Shown here piece by piece: positions 7,821 through 16,600 of a DNA stretch of 37,965 nucleotides. The notes under the pieces are model-generated. The model saw only the letters and a program-made list of their open reading frames with translations. It did no database searches and was not told the DNA's origin. Every line of letters starts with the position of its first letter. Position 1 is the stretch's first letter. The DNA lies in the NCBI RefSeq assembly GCF_900269665.1, contig NZ_LT985361.1, forward strand, positions 3,164,308 through 3,202,272. The letters are read 5' to 3'. Source of the stretch: Nocardia suismassiliense. GTDB lineage: Bacteria > Actinomycetota > Actinomycetes > Mycobacteriales > Mycobacteriaceae. The position numbers and the translations under genes are program-made.

Positions 7821-8294
7821 TCAGAGCGCTGCGGGGCGCGTGGCAAGGGTCTGTTCGGCCGCCGCGCGCAGTTCCTCGAGCCGCGCTCGTTCCCCGGCGG
7901 TGTAGTCGCGGACCTGGTCGTCGAGCACGCACACGGTGCCGTACACGCTGCCGTCCGGGTTGTGCACGGCCAGCCCGAGGTAGTTGACCAAGCCGAACTC
8001 CACTTCGTCCTCGTTCCCCGCGAAATCCGGGTCGGCGCGCGAATCACGCACGAACAGTTCGGTGTCGTTGTCGACCACCCGCTCGCAGTACAGCTCGTGC
8101 GCCTCCGGAAAGGCAGAGCCCTTCTTGCCTTCGGCACCCACTGTGTAATGCACCTCCGCCGCACCGGCCGTCGCCTCCACCGCCATATGCGTCGGCGTCG
8201 ACCGCATCACCAACACCGACCGCACCCCCAACTCGGTTGCGGTCTGCGCGAGCAGCGATTCGATCGGCTGGAATTGCGCACTGCTGTCGGACAT
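7821..8294 (-). CDS. Single GAF-domain protein
   Basis: Cytoplasmic protein of 157 residues that is essentially one GAF domain (about residues 10-140, with LVMRSTPTHMAVEA and NYLGLAVHNPDGSVYGTVCVLD as strand motifs). There is no attached kinase, cyclase or DNA-binding domain. GAF domains bind small ligands or act as redox/light sensors, and stand-alone ones may partner histidine kinases. The ATG at 8294 has GGAGAGG 5 nt upstream, so the longer frame to 8444 is not used. Function beyond ligand sensing cannot be assigned. Confidence 0.75.
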   Translation of the reverse strand: MSDSSAQFQPIESLLAQTATELGVRSVLVMRSTPTHMAVEATAGAAEVHYTVGAEGKKGSAFPEAHELYCERVVDNDTELFVRDSRADPDFAGNEDEVEFGLVNYLGLAVHNPDGSVYGTVCVLDDQVRDYTAGERARLEELRAAAEQTLATRPAAL

Positions 8295-8433
8295 GAGGAC
8301 CTCTCCTGGCACGAGACACACGGGACAAGTCGTCCCACTGTCCTCGGCCGGCGGCCCGGTGACCAGGATTGCGCTCAGGGTGCCGGAAACTGGCGCGACG
8401 GACTCGTCGGAATCGGCGCGGATGCTTGAGAGC

Positions 8434-9141
8434 TCAGGCGACAATCTGGGTGTACGCCGCGCGAATATGTGACTCTGCGTCGCTGAGGTAATCGGCCAGC
8501 ATCTGCTCGGCCTCGGCGGTTCGACCGCCGACCATCGCCTCGTAGATCTCGTGATTGCGAGCCAGGTAGGGCTCGTGGAAGGTCAGCGGATCGGCCATCA
8601 CATGGAAGACCAGACGCAGCTCGTTCCACACGCTCGACATCATCTCGTCCAGCCGCCTGCTCCGGTTCAGCGCGGCGATCGCCTTGTGGAAGTCGATGTC
8701 GGCCGTGCCGACGCCGGTCCAATCCTGTTCGGCGGCACAGGCATCCGCGTGGGCGAGCGCGGCGGCGAGGTCGGTCGGCCGCTGGCCGGCTGGATCGAAA
8801 CCGTGCACCGCGGCACCCTCGATCACCCGGCGGCACTGATAGAGCTCGGCGACATCGTCCGGGGTCGGGATGCGCACGAAGGCACCACGATTGAGCTCGT
8901 GCGTCACGAGCCGTTCCTCGATCAGCGAGCGAAACGCTTCACGCAGCGTATTGCGCGAAACTCCCAGGGCCGCACAGATATCCGGCTCGGACAGGCGGGT
9001 TCCCGGCCGCAGCGACCCGTCCAGGATGCTGGCCCGCACGATGTCGGCGGTTTGCGAACTGCGACTGGACCGGGCGAGCAGCCCCTTGTGTTCGGACAGC
9101 GCCGTGTAGACGGGATCGGGCCGATCTACCGGTGTTGTCAT
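8434..9141 (-). CDS. GntR-family regulator (FadR/FCD subfamily)
   Basis: Protein of 235 residues. The N-terminal winged helix (about residues 25-90; RLSEPDICAALGVSRNTLRE is the recognition region) is followed by an all-helical FCD ligand-binding domain (about 100-225). FCD metal/ligand residues are visible: D-x-x-x-H in DIDFHKAI and the later His in ARNHEIYEA. FCD regulators sense small carboxylates. It is divergent from an MFS permease and pxpBC with 157 bp between, so it most likely represses that operon in response to its substrate. The ATG has GCGGAGG 6 nt upstream. Confidence 0.9.
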   Translation of the reverse strand: MTTPVDRPDPVYTALSEHKGLLARSSRSSQTADIVRASILDGSLRPGTRLSEPDICAALGVSRNTLREAFRSLIEERLVTHELNRGAFVRIPTPDDVAELYQCRRVIEGAAVHGFDPAGQRPTDLAAALAHADACAAEQDWTGVGTADIDFHKAIAALNRSRRLDEMMSSVWNELRLVFHVMADPLTFHEPYLARNHEIYEAMVGGRTAEAEQMLADYLSDAESHIRAAYTQIVA

Positions 9142-9229
9142 GCAAACCTCCGCGGACCAGTGACTTTGCCGTTCGAGCATAACCCAGTGATCGAACCGCC
9201 AGCCGACGATCCCACCTTAGGATTGCAGA

Positions 9230-9242
9230 ATCGTTCAACGAT
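9230..9242. promoter_or_regulatory. Candidate GntR operator
   Basis: ATCGTT-C-AACGAT is a perfect 6-bp inverted repeat in the shared promoter region of the GntR and MFS genes. A second palindrome, GACGTACGTC, lies at 9257-9266. Either could be the regulator's site; the first has the short-spaced form usual for GntR proteins. Confidence 0.4.
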
Positions 9243-9298
9243 CCGTAGTCTGCTGTGACGTACGTCGCTCTCCTGAGCTCGAGCATTGCGAGGCAGCC

Positions 9299-10576
9299 AT
9301 GAGCCTTTCCACAGACCTCCCGGTGGATCCGGCCGAAAAATCACAACCCTTCGACTGGTTCCGAACGTTGAGCGCCAAAGGCAAGAAGGCCTTCCTCGGC
9401 GCGTTCGGCGGATATGGCTTGGACGCCTACGACTTCCAGGTGCTGCCGCTGGCGCTCGGCGCCATCTCGTCGTACTTCGTCATCAGCTCGGGCCAGGCGG
9501 GCCTGCTGACCACGGTCACCCTGCTGGTGTCCGCCCTCGGCGGCGCGCTGGCCGGCGTGCTGGCCGACAAGATCGGGCGAGTGCGCACGCTGCAACTCAC
9601 CGTCGCCACCTACACCCTGTTCACCGTGTTGTGCGGTTTCGCACCCAATTTCGAGACGCTGCTGGTCTTCCGGGCATTCCAGGGTCTCGGCTTCGGCGGC
9701 GAATGGGCCGCGGGCGCGATCCTCGTCGCCGAGTACGCGCAGACCAAATATCGAGGCCGCACGGTGGCCTACGTGCAGAGTGCCTGGGCGGTCGGCTGGG
9801 GCTTGGCGGTGCTGGTCTACACGCTCGTCTTCCAATTCGTCAGCGAAGACCTCGCCTGGCGGGTGCTGTTCTGGACCGGTGCGCTGCCCGCGTTGCTGAT
9901 CATCTGGGTGCGCCGCAATCTGACCGACGCCGAGACGGTCACCCAGCGCCGGGAATCGGCGGGTAATCGGGCGGGATCGTTCGTCTCGATCTTCCGGCGC
10001 GACCTGCTCCGGACGACACTGTTCGCCTCTTTGCTGGCCACCGGTGTCCAGGGCGGTTACTACACCCTCGCCACCTGGTTGCCGACCTTCCTGAAGAAGA
10101 CCCGCGACTTGAATGTCGTTGGTACCGGCGGTTATCTGTTCCTGCTGATCGGCGGAGCGTTCCTCGGATATGTCACCGGCGGCATCCTCGCCGACCGGAT
10201 CGGCCGCAAACGCACCATCCAGCTCTTCGCCGTGCTGTCGGTCGCCTTCATGGTCTCCTATATCCAGGTGCCGGAGGGGGCGAACACCATGGTGCTGATC
10301 CTCGGCTTCCCGCTGGGCTTCTGTACCGCGGCCATCTTCTCCAGCTTCGGGTCGTTCCTGTCCGAGCTGTACCCGACCGCCTCCCGCGGTACCGGGCAAG
10401 GCTTCACCTACAACTTCGGCCGTGGTGTCGGCGCCGTATTCCCCACCGTGGTCGGCTTTTTGGCCTCCACCACGCTGGGCCTGGCCGGCGCGATGATGTT
10501 CGGCGCCTTCGGATATGTTCTCGCGGTCATCGCGCTGTTCGGCCTGCCGGAAACCCGCGGCCGCGAATTAGCCTGA
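9299..10576 (+). CDS. MFS transporter, probable carboxylate/5-oxoproline uptake
   Basis: Polytopic permease of 425 residues with about 12 membrane spans. The MFS motif A appears twice, LADKIGRVR (about residue 90) and LADRIGRKR (about residue 298), showing the two six-helix halves. FRAFQGLGFGGEWAAG and the following AQTKYRGR resemble the sialate/lactate/aromatic-acid H+ symporter branch. The pxpB start lies 11 bp after its stop, so the permease should import a compound that the PxpBC proteins process. The substrate is inferred from context only. Confidence 0.85.
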   Translation: MSLSTDLPVDPAEKSQPFDWFRTLSAKGKKAFLGAFGGYGLDAYDFQVLPLALGAISSYFVISSGQAGLLTTVTLLVSALGGALAGVLADKIGRVRTLQLTVATYTLFTVLCGFAPNFETLLVFRAFQGLGFGGEWAAGAILVAEYAQTKYRGRTVAYVQSAWAVGWGLAVLVYTLVFQFVSEDLAWRVLFWTGALPALLIIWVRRNLTDAETVTQRRESAGNRAGSFVSIFRRDLLRTTLFASLLATGVQGGYYTLATWLPTFLKKTRDLNVVGTGGYLFLLIGGAFLGYVTGGILADRIGRKRTIQLFAVLSVAFMVSYIQVPEGANTMVLILGFPLGFCTAAIFSSFGSFLSELYPTASRGTGQGFTYNFGRGVGAVFPTVVGFLASTTLGLAGAMMFGAFGYVLAVIALFGLPETRGRELA

Positions 10577-10586
10577 AGGAGGGTCG

Positions 10587-11246
10587 ATGTCCGCGATCAC
10601 CGTGCCGAGGGCGCCGCTGCGGATCCTGCCCGCGGGGGACCGGTCGATGCTCGTCGCGCCCGACGAGCACGCCGATCTGGTCGCGTTCATCGACCTGCTC
10701 CGCCGCGAATTGCCCAGCGGCGTACACGACGTACTGCCCGCCGCGCAGACCGTCCTGGTCACCATGAGCGATGCGGCAGACAGCCGAGCCGTCGAAGAGC
10801 AACTGCGGCAGCTGTTCCGGAGTATCCAGGGGGCTGGCTCGGCCGAGGCGCTACCGGACGACGTGCGCACCATCCCGGTCCGATATGACGGGCCGGACTT
10901 GGAAAGCGTTGCGGCACAGCTGGGTATCTCGGTCCGCGCGCTGATCGCCGCACACACCCGCACGATGTGGCGGTGCTCGTTCATCGGATTCGCCCCGGGG
11001 TTCGGTTATCTCGAAGCCGCCGAGTCCGGTTTGGCCGTACCGCGCCGGTCCGAGTCGCGGACCTCGGTGCCCGCGGGCTCGGTGGCGCTGGCCGACGGAT
11101 ACAGCGCCGTCTACCCACGGCGTTCGCCCGGCGGCTGGCAGCTCATCGGCACCACCGACGTCCGGATGTGGGACCTCGACCGGGCCGAGCCGTCCCTGCT
11201 GCGCCCGGGCACCCGGGTCCGTTTCACCGAGGAGGCCATCGAATGA
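10587..11246 (+). CDS. pxpB: 5-oxoprolinase subunit B (KipI-like)
   Basis: Protein of 219 residues of the KipI / allophanate hydrolase subunit 1 family. The signature FIGFAPGFGYLEA lies at about residues 132-144, and SRTSVPAGSVALADG and SPGGWQLIGTT follow as expected. PxpA, PxpB and PxpC form ATP-dependent 5-oxoprolinase, which opens 5-oxoproline to glutamate. Strong SD AAGGAGGG overlaps the end of the MFS gene. It overlaps the next gene by ATGA, implying translational coupling. No pxpA (LamB/YcsF family) is found in the window. Confidence 0.9.
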   Translation: MSAITVPRAPLRILPAGDRSMLVAPDEHADLVAFIDLLRRELPSGVHDVLPAAQTVLVTMSDAADSRAVEEQLRQLFRSIQGAGSAEALPDDVRTIPVRYDGPDLESVAAQLGISVRALIAAHTRTMWRCSFIGFAPGFGYLEAAESGLAVPRRSESRTSVPAGSVALADGYSAVYPRRSPGGWQLIGTTDVRMWDLDRAEPSLLRPGTRVRFTEEAIE

Positions 11247-12115
11247 CCGTGGTACGCATCCTCGATGCGGGTCTGTTGAGCACCATCCAGGACCTCGGCA
11301 GGCCCGGCTGGTTCTCCATCGGTGTCGGCGTATCCGGCGCGGCCGATAGAGGTTCGCTGAAGCTGGCGAATCGGCTGGTCGGCAACCCCGAGCACGCCGC
11401 GGGCATCGAAACCTTGCTCGGCGGACTGGAACTCGTGGCCGAGGCGCCGGTACTGCTCGCGGTGACCGGTGCCGACGCGCCGATCACCGTGGACGGTGTC
11501 GCCCAGGCCCGCGCGTCCGTCCTTGCGCTGCGCACCGGACAGCGACTGAAGCTCGGCATGGCCACCGCCGGGCTGCGCGTGTATGTCGCGGTGCGCGGCG
11601 GCATCGCCGTCGATCCGGTGCTCGGCTCCCGCAGTAGAGACACCCTCGCCGGACTCGGCCCCGAGCCGCTGACCGAGGGGGCGCGGCTCAGTGTGGGTCC
11701 GACGGAGAACTGCCCGTGGCCGAATGTCGAAGTGGCGCCGGTGCCGCCGATCGACTCCGGTCTGGTCACCGTCCGGGTGCTGCTCGGCCCCCGGGACGAC
11801 TGGTTCACCGATCCCCAGTCGCTGTTCACCGGCCGCTGGCAGATGACCGACCGCGCCGATCGTGTAGGTGTGCGATTAGCCAGGGTCGGCGACGGAGCAC
11901 CACTGACCCGGATCAACGACAAGGAGCTGCCGACCGAAGGGGTACCGCTCGGCGCGATCCAAGTACAACCGAGCGGCGAACCGGTCGTCTTCCTCGCCGA
12001 TCACCCCATCACCGGCGGATACCCGGTCGTCGGGACTGTTGTCACAGCCGACGTCGACCTGCTCGCACAGCTGCGCCCAGGGCAACAGCTGCGATTTCGC
12101 CCGGCGACAACCTGA
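11243..12115 (+). CDS. pxpC: 5-oxoprolinase subunit C (KipA-like)
   Basis: Protein of 290 residues of the KipA / allophanate hydrolase subunit 2 family. The N-terminus LSTIQDLGRPGWFSIGV and GAADRGSLKLANRLVGN are typical, as is the C-terminal VFLADHPITGGYPVVG. The start ATG overlaps the pxpB stop, so the two subunits should be made in equal amounts for the PxpBC complex. It ends the operon; a 9-bp inverted repeat (12114-12122 with 12196-12204) brackets the next 70 bp. Confidence 0.9.
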   Translation: MTVVRILDAGLLSTIQDLGRPGWFSIGVGVSGAADRGSLKLANRLVGNPEHAAGIETLLGGLELVAEAPVLLAVTGADAPITVDGVAQARASVLALRTGQRLKLGMATAGLRVYVAVRGGIAVDPVLGSRSRDTLAGLGPEPLTEGARLSVGPTENCPWPNVEVAPVPPIDSGLVTVRVLLGPRDDWFTDPQSLFTGRWQMTDRADRVGVRLARVGDGAPLTRINDKELPTEGVPLGAIQVQPSGEPVVFLADHPITGGYPVVGTVVTADVDLLAQLRPGQQLRFRPATT

Positions 12116-12136
12116 CTGTTCGTCGGACGGGCAACT

Positions 12137-12151
12137 TGTGCAGTTTGCACA
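12137..12151. promoter_or_regulatory. Short palindrome between pxpC and the lipase gene
   Basis: TGTGCA-GTT-TGCACA is a perfect inverted repeat in the 204-bp gap after pxpC. It lies inside the wider repeat GACTGTTCG (12114-12122) / CGAACAGTC (12196-12204). It could be an operator for the lipase gene or part of a terminator. Confidence 0.3.
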
Positions 12152-12319
12152 GGGGTAGCCGGCAAACCCTGGCCGGTTGCGTAGTGACACTTCCGCGAAC
12201 AGTCGTGTGAACTGAGACCTCGTTCGGTCCGTCGGGCGCTCGATGGTGTCCCGGTTGGCGGTCGCTGTGGTCAGCGGCCTCTGGCTTCGATGTCAGCTTC
12301 GCCCGAGAGGTACCCGGTT

Positions 12320-13636
12320 GTGATCCCTGTTCGTTGTGCCCTATTCGCAGTAGGTTTCGCGCTCACTGTTTCCCTCGCCGTTGCTGCGACGGCGACCGCC
12401 GAAGCGGATTCGCCGAACACCGGACCTCAAGCCACCTGGCCGATCCGTCCCGACGAGAACCAGCTGCCGCAACTGCCGAGCGAAACCGACATCTACCGGT
12501 TCATCCCCGTTCCGATGCCCGCGGACGATCACTGGTACGACGACCCGGACGACCTCGACCGCTACGCCAACGGTGACGTGATCCGCAAGCGCGTGGTCAC
12601 CAGCTATCTGCTCGGCGTGCCGTGGCCGCCGGTGCACACCGAACAGATCCTCTACCGCAGCACCGACAGCCGGGATCGCCCGATCGTCACCGCCACCACC
12701 GTGATGATCCCGGGGATCCCGTGGCTCGGCCCCAGCCCGCGACCGGTGATCTCCTATCAGGAGGCGATCGACGGTCTGGACCCGGCGTGCAACCCCTCGC
12801 ACACCGTGCGCGCGGGAACCATGAAAGAAACCCAGCTGTTGCTGCAATTCCTCGGTGAAGGCATGGCGGTGACGATCCCCGACTTCAACGGCAAGACCAG
12901 CACCGCCCTCGCGCCGAGCGAAGGCCACATGGTGCTCGACGGCGTCCGAGCGACCCGGCGCGCGGGCCTGGGCTTGGCCGACTCGCCGATCGGACTGTGG
13001 GGCTACTCCGGCGGCGGCAGCGCCACCGGCTGGGCGGCCGAACTGCACCGCGGTTACGCCCCCGAACTGCCGATCAAGGGCAGCGCCCAGGGCGGCGTGC
13101 CCGGCGACAAACACGCCATGACCCTCTTCGCCATGGACGCCGGCCCCGGTATCGCCGGGCAAGCCGATTTCGTCGGCTGGATCTGGCTGATCGGACTGTC
13201 CAGGGAGTTCCCCGACCTGCTACCGCTCGACAAGTTCCTCACCGCCGACGGCATGACCATGGTCCACGACATCGAACGCCGCTGCCTCTACACCGCGGCC
13301 GCCACCGGCGCGTGGCGCCCGCTGAAGAACTACCTCAAAGACCCGAAAGCTTTCCTGGACCCCGACATCCAAAACGTCCTGCACCGAGACAGTCTCGGCT
13401 ACGGCGACACCCCCGACGTCCCGATCGCCATGTGGCACTCCACCACCGACCCGATCATCCCCATCGCCGCCATCGAACCCGTCGTGCAACGCTACTGCGC
13501 AGCCGGCGCCAACCTCCGCTTCTTCAGAGTCCCTGCCTCCGAACACATCTCGGCCGAACTCATCGGCTACGAACCATCACTGCTCTGGCTCACCGCGGTC
13601 CTCGCGGGAGCTGACCCCGGCCCCACCACCTGCTGA
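12320..13636 (+). CDS. Secretory lipase (LIP family)
   Basis: Secreted alpha/beta-hydrolase, 438 residues, of the secretory lipase family (PF03583 type) common in Nocardia and Mycobacterium. A signal peptide covers residues 1-29 (positive VIPVR start, hydrophobic core, cut near ATAEA). The nucleophile is Ser230 in GYSGGG; the likely acid and base are the Asp of HSTTDPIIP and the His of PASEHISAE near the C-terminus. Paired Cys residues (DPACNP, RRCLY, RYCAAG, final Cys) suggest disulfides outside the cell. GTG at 12320 is chosen because GAGAGG lies 9 nt upstream; ATG at 12290 has none. Its 3' end overlaps the convergent NRPS frame by 70 bp. Confidence 0.88.
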   Translation: MIPVRCALFAVGFALTVSLAVAATATAEADSPNTGPQATWPIRPDENQLPQLPSETDIYRFIPVPMPADDHWYDDPDDLDRYANGDVIRKRVVTSYLLGVPWPPVHTEQILYRSTDSRDRPIVTATTVMIPGIPWLGPSPRPVISYQEAIDGLDPACNPSHTVRAGTMKETQLLLQFLGEGMAVTIPDFNGKTSTALAPSEGHMVLDGVRATRRAGLGLADSPIGLWGYSGGGSATGWAAELHRGYAPELPIKGSAQGGVPGDKHAMTLFAMDAGPGIAGQADFVGWIWLIGLSREFPDLLPLDKFLTADGMTMVHDIERRCLYTAAATGAWRPLKNYLKDPKAFLDPDIQNVLHRDSLGYGDTPDVPIAMWHSTTDPIIPIAAIEPVVQRYCAAGANLRFFRVPASEHISAELIGYEPSLLWLTAVLAGADPGPTTC

Positions 13637-16600
13637 CCGGCACCGAGTATCGGGTCAGGTGCGGGCAAACCCGGTGCAGCGCCGGACGGCAGGAAACCGG
13701 AGGCGATGAACTCGCTGATGTAGGCGTCGAGGGCGGCCTCGGTGATGGGTGGGCAGGTGATGTCGGTGTCGGCGAGGGCGGTGCGGGTGTGGGCGTCGCT
13801 CCAGTCGAGGCGGGCGAGGCCGATGTAGTTCGAGCTGAGCAGTTCGGCGCGGACGAGTGAATCGTCACCGGCGGCGTTGCGCCGGTGGGATTCGGCGGTG
13901 AGGGCGGCGCGCACCGTGTCCAGTGGGGCGGTGGTCACCGGTAGTCCGTGGTGGCGTAGGCGGGCGAAGATGGTTTTCACGGCCACCGGGGTTTTGTTGA
14001 CCAAGTGGTACACGGTCTCGGCGCGAGGGTGGGTGGCGAGTTCCACGATGGCGCGGGAGACGTAGGTCGCTGGGCTGAGGGAGACGGCGGCGTCGCTGAC
14101 ATCCGGTGCCTGCCCGAGGATCGTGGCGGCCCGGATCATGTTCCAGAACGAATCATCAGCACTGTTCAGGCCGGCTTGCGGGTCGCCGCAGATGGTTCCT
14201 GGACGGTAGATGCCGATCGGTACCCCGCGGTCACCCGCCTGCCACACGAGTTCCTCTGCGGCCCACTTGGACAGGACATAGCCGTTCTCGGCGAGCCGGT
14301 CTGCCCGCAGCCGGGTGGTTTCCAGGATGAGGCGGGGTGTCGCCGACTTGGCGACGGTGGTGCCCAGCGTGGAGACGAAATGTACCGGTTTGAGCCGGTG
14401 TGTCGTCGCCAGCCGGAGTATGTCGCGGGTGCCCTCGACATTGGCCGCGCGCAGTCGGGCGTACGGATCGATGTGGTTGACGCGGGCGCCGTTGTGCAGG
14501 ATCACGTCGACGGTCTCGGCGAGACGGTCGAATTCCGCGTCGGAGAGCCCCAATCGTGGTGCGGCGAGATCACCGGGGACTGCGACGATTCGATCTTCGG
14601 CGGTCGCGTTCCACAGCCGATAACGCTGTAGTACCTGCCGGATTCGATCGGCGCCCTGGTCCGCAGTGTCGGCACGCACCAAACACCACACGCGTGTGTC
14701 GGTGTGCTCCAAAAGATCTCGGAGCAGGTGTGCGCCCAGGAAGCCGGTCGCGCCGGTCAGCAACACCACGCGCGGTGTCCCGGTGTGCGGGGCGAGACCG
14801 TCGTGCACCGTGATGTCGTCGTCGAGTACGGCGTCCTCGGCCGGCGTCGGCACCCGAGTCTGCGCGGCCGTTCCGGTGAGGTGTGCGGCTAGTCCGCCCA
14901 CCGTGGGAGTGGTGAGCAACGCGGACATCGGTACGTCGCGCGCCAGCCTGGCCGAAAGTCGTTGATGCAGGGTGAAAGCCATCAGCGAGGATCCGCCGAG
15001 CTCGAAGAAGTCGTCGGTCACCCCGATCGGGGAGACCGCCAGCACCTCGGCGAATACCGCGGCGATGTCGGTCTCCAGCGGCGTCGACGGGGCGACGCCG
15101 TCGCGTGCCGCGAAAACCGGCTGGGGCAGTGCCGCCCGGTCGAGTTTGCCGCTGGTATTGACCGGCAACGCATCGAGCAGCAGCACCGCCGACGGCACCA
15201 TATAGGCAGGAAGCATGCGAGAGAGCGACTGCCGCAATGCATTCGGGTCGACATCCGAGTCGGCCGCCGCGACGACGTAGCCGACCAGCCGGTCGCCACC
15301 GTCGCACGGTTTCACCGCGACCGCCGCCTGCCCGACTCCAGGGTCGGCGAGCAACGCGGTCTCGATATCGCCGAGTTCGATGCGGTGCCCGCGGACCTTC
15401 ACCTGGAAGTCGCTGCGCCCCAAGTAGTCCAGGGTGCCGTGCGAATTCCAGCGCACCAGATCCCCGGTCCGGTACATCCGTGCACCCCGCTCGGCCGGAT
15501 TCGCGACGAAACGTCCGGCAGTGAGTCCAGGCGCGCCTTTATACCCACGTGCCAACTGGACCCCGGCCAAATACAATTCGCCGACCGCGCCCACCGGCAC
15601 CGGCCGCAGTCGCGTATCGAGGACGAACACCCGCGAATTCCACTCGGGCACACCTATCGGCACCGTGGTCGCAGGCTCGGCCGCATCGACGCGATGCTGG
15701 GTGATGCTCACCGCCGCCTCGGTCGGCCCGTACAGGTTGTGCACTTCGGCGCTGCTGATCGCAGCGAACGCTCGCGCGGTCTCCGGCGTCAAAGCCTCAC
15801 CAATAACGAAAACCGCACGCAGCGAAGACACTTCGCTAGCCGTCGCATGTCCAGCGAATGCAGTCAGCATGGTCGGTACGAAATCGGTGAGGGTGACCCG
15901 GTGCCCGGCGATCAGCCCGCACAGCGCCGCCGGGTCCCGATGATCGTCGGGACCGGCCAGCACCATCCGCGCGCCGGCCCGCAGCGGCAAGAAGTACCCC
16001 CACAGCGACACGTCGAACGTCGCCGGCGTCTTCTGCAAATAGGTGTCGGCGGCGTCGACCCCGTACTGATGCTGCATCCAGTCGAGTTGGTTGACGATCG
16101 CCTCGTGGCTGACCACCACACCTTTCGGACGCCCGGTCGAGCCGGAGGTATAGATGACATACGCGGGATGATCCCCACGCAACGGCATCCGGCGCTCGTG
16201 GTCCCGGACGGGCGCCGAGTCCAATCCGGTCAGATCCAAGGTGTCGACGGCGTGCGCCGCCGTAACCGCGAACGCGTCCGCGCTGGTCGTCAACACGCAA
16301 TGCGGCGCAGCGGAATCCAGCACATAACCGATCCGTTCGGCAGGATGATCCGGATCGATCGGCACCCAGGCGCCGCCGGCTTCGGCGATCGCGCACAGTG
16401 CGACAACCTGATCGAGGGAACGCCGCATGGCCACCGCGACAACGGCTTCCGGCCCGACACCCTGCCCGATCAGCCACCGCGCCAACCGGCTAGCGCGGGC
16501 CAGCAATTCCCCGTAGGTCAGCGTCGCCGATCCGCACACCACGGCGATGGCGTCCGGCGTGGCCGCGGCTGTGCGGCGCAATGCCGCGCCGAGGGTTTCG

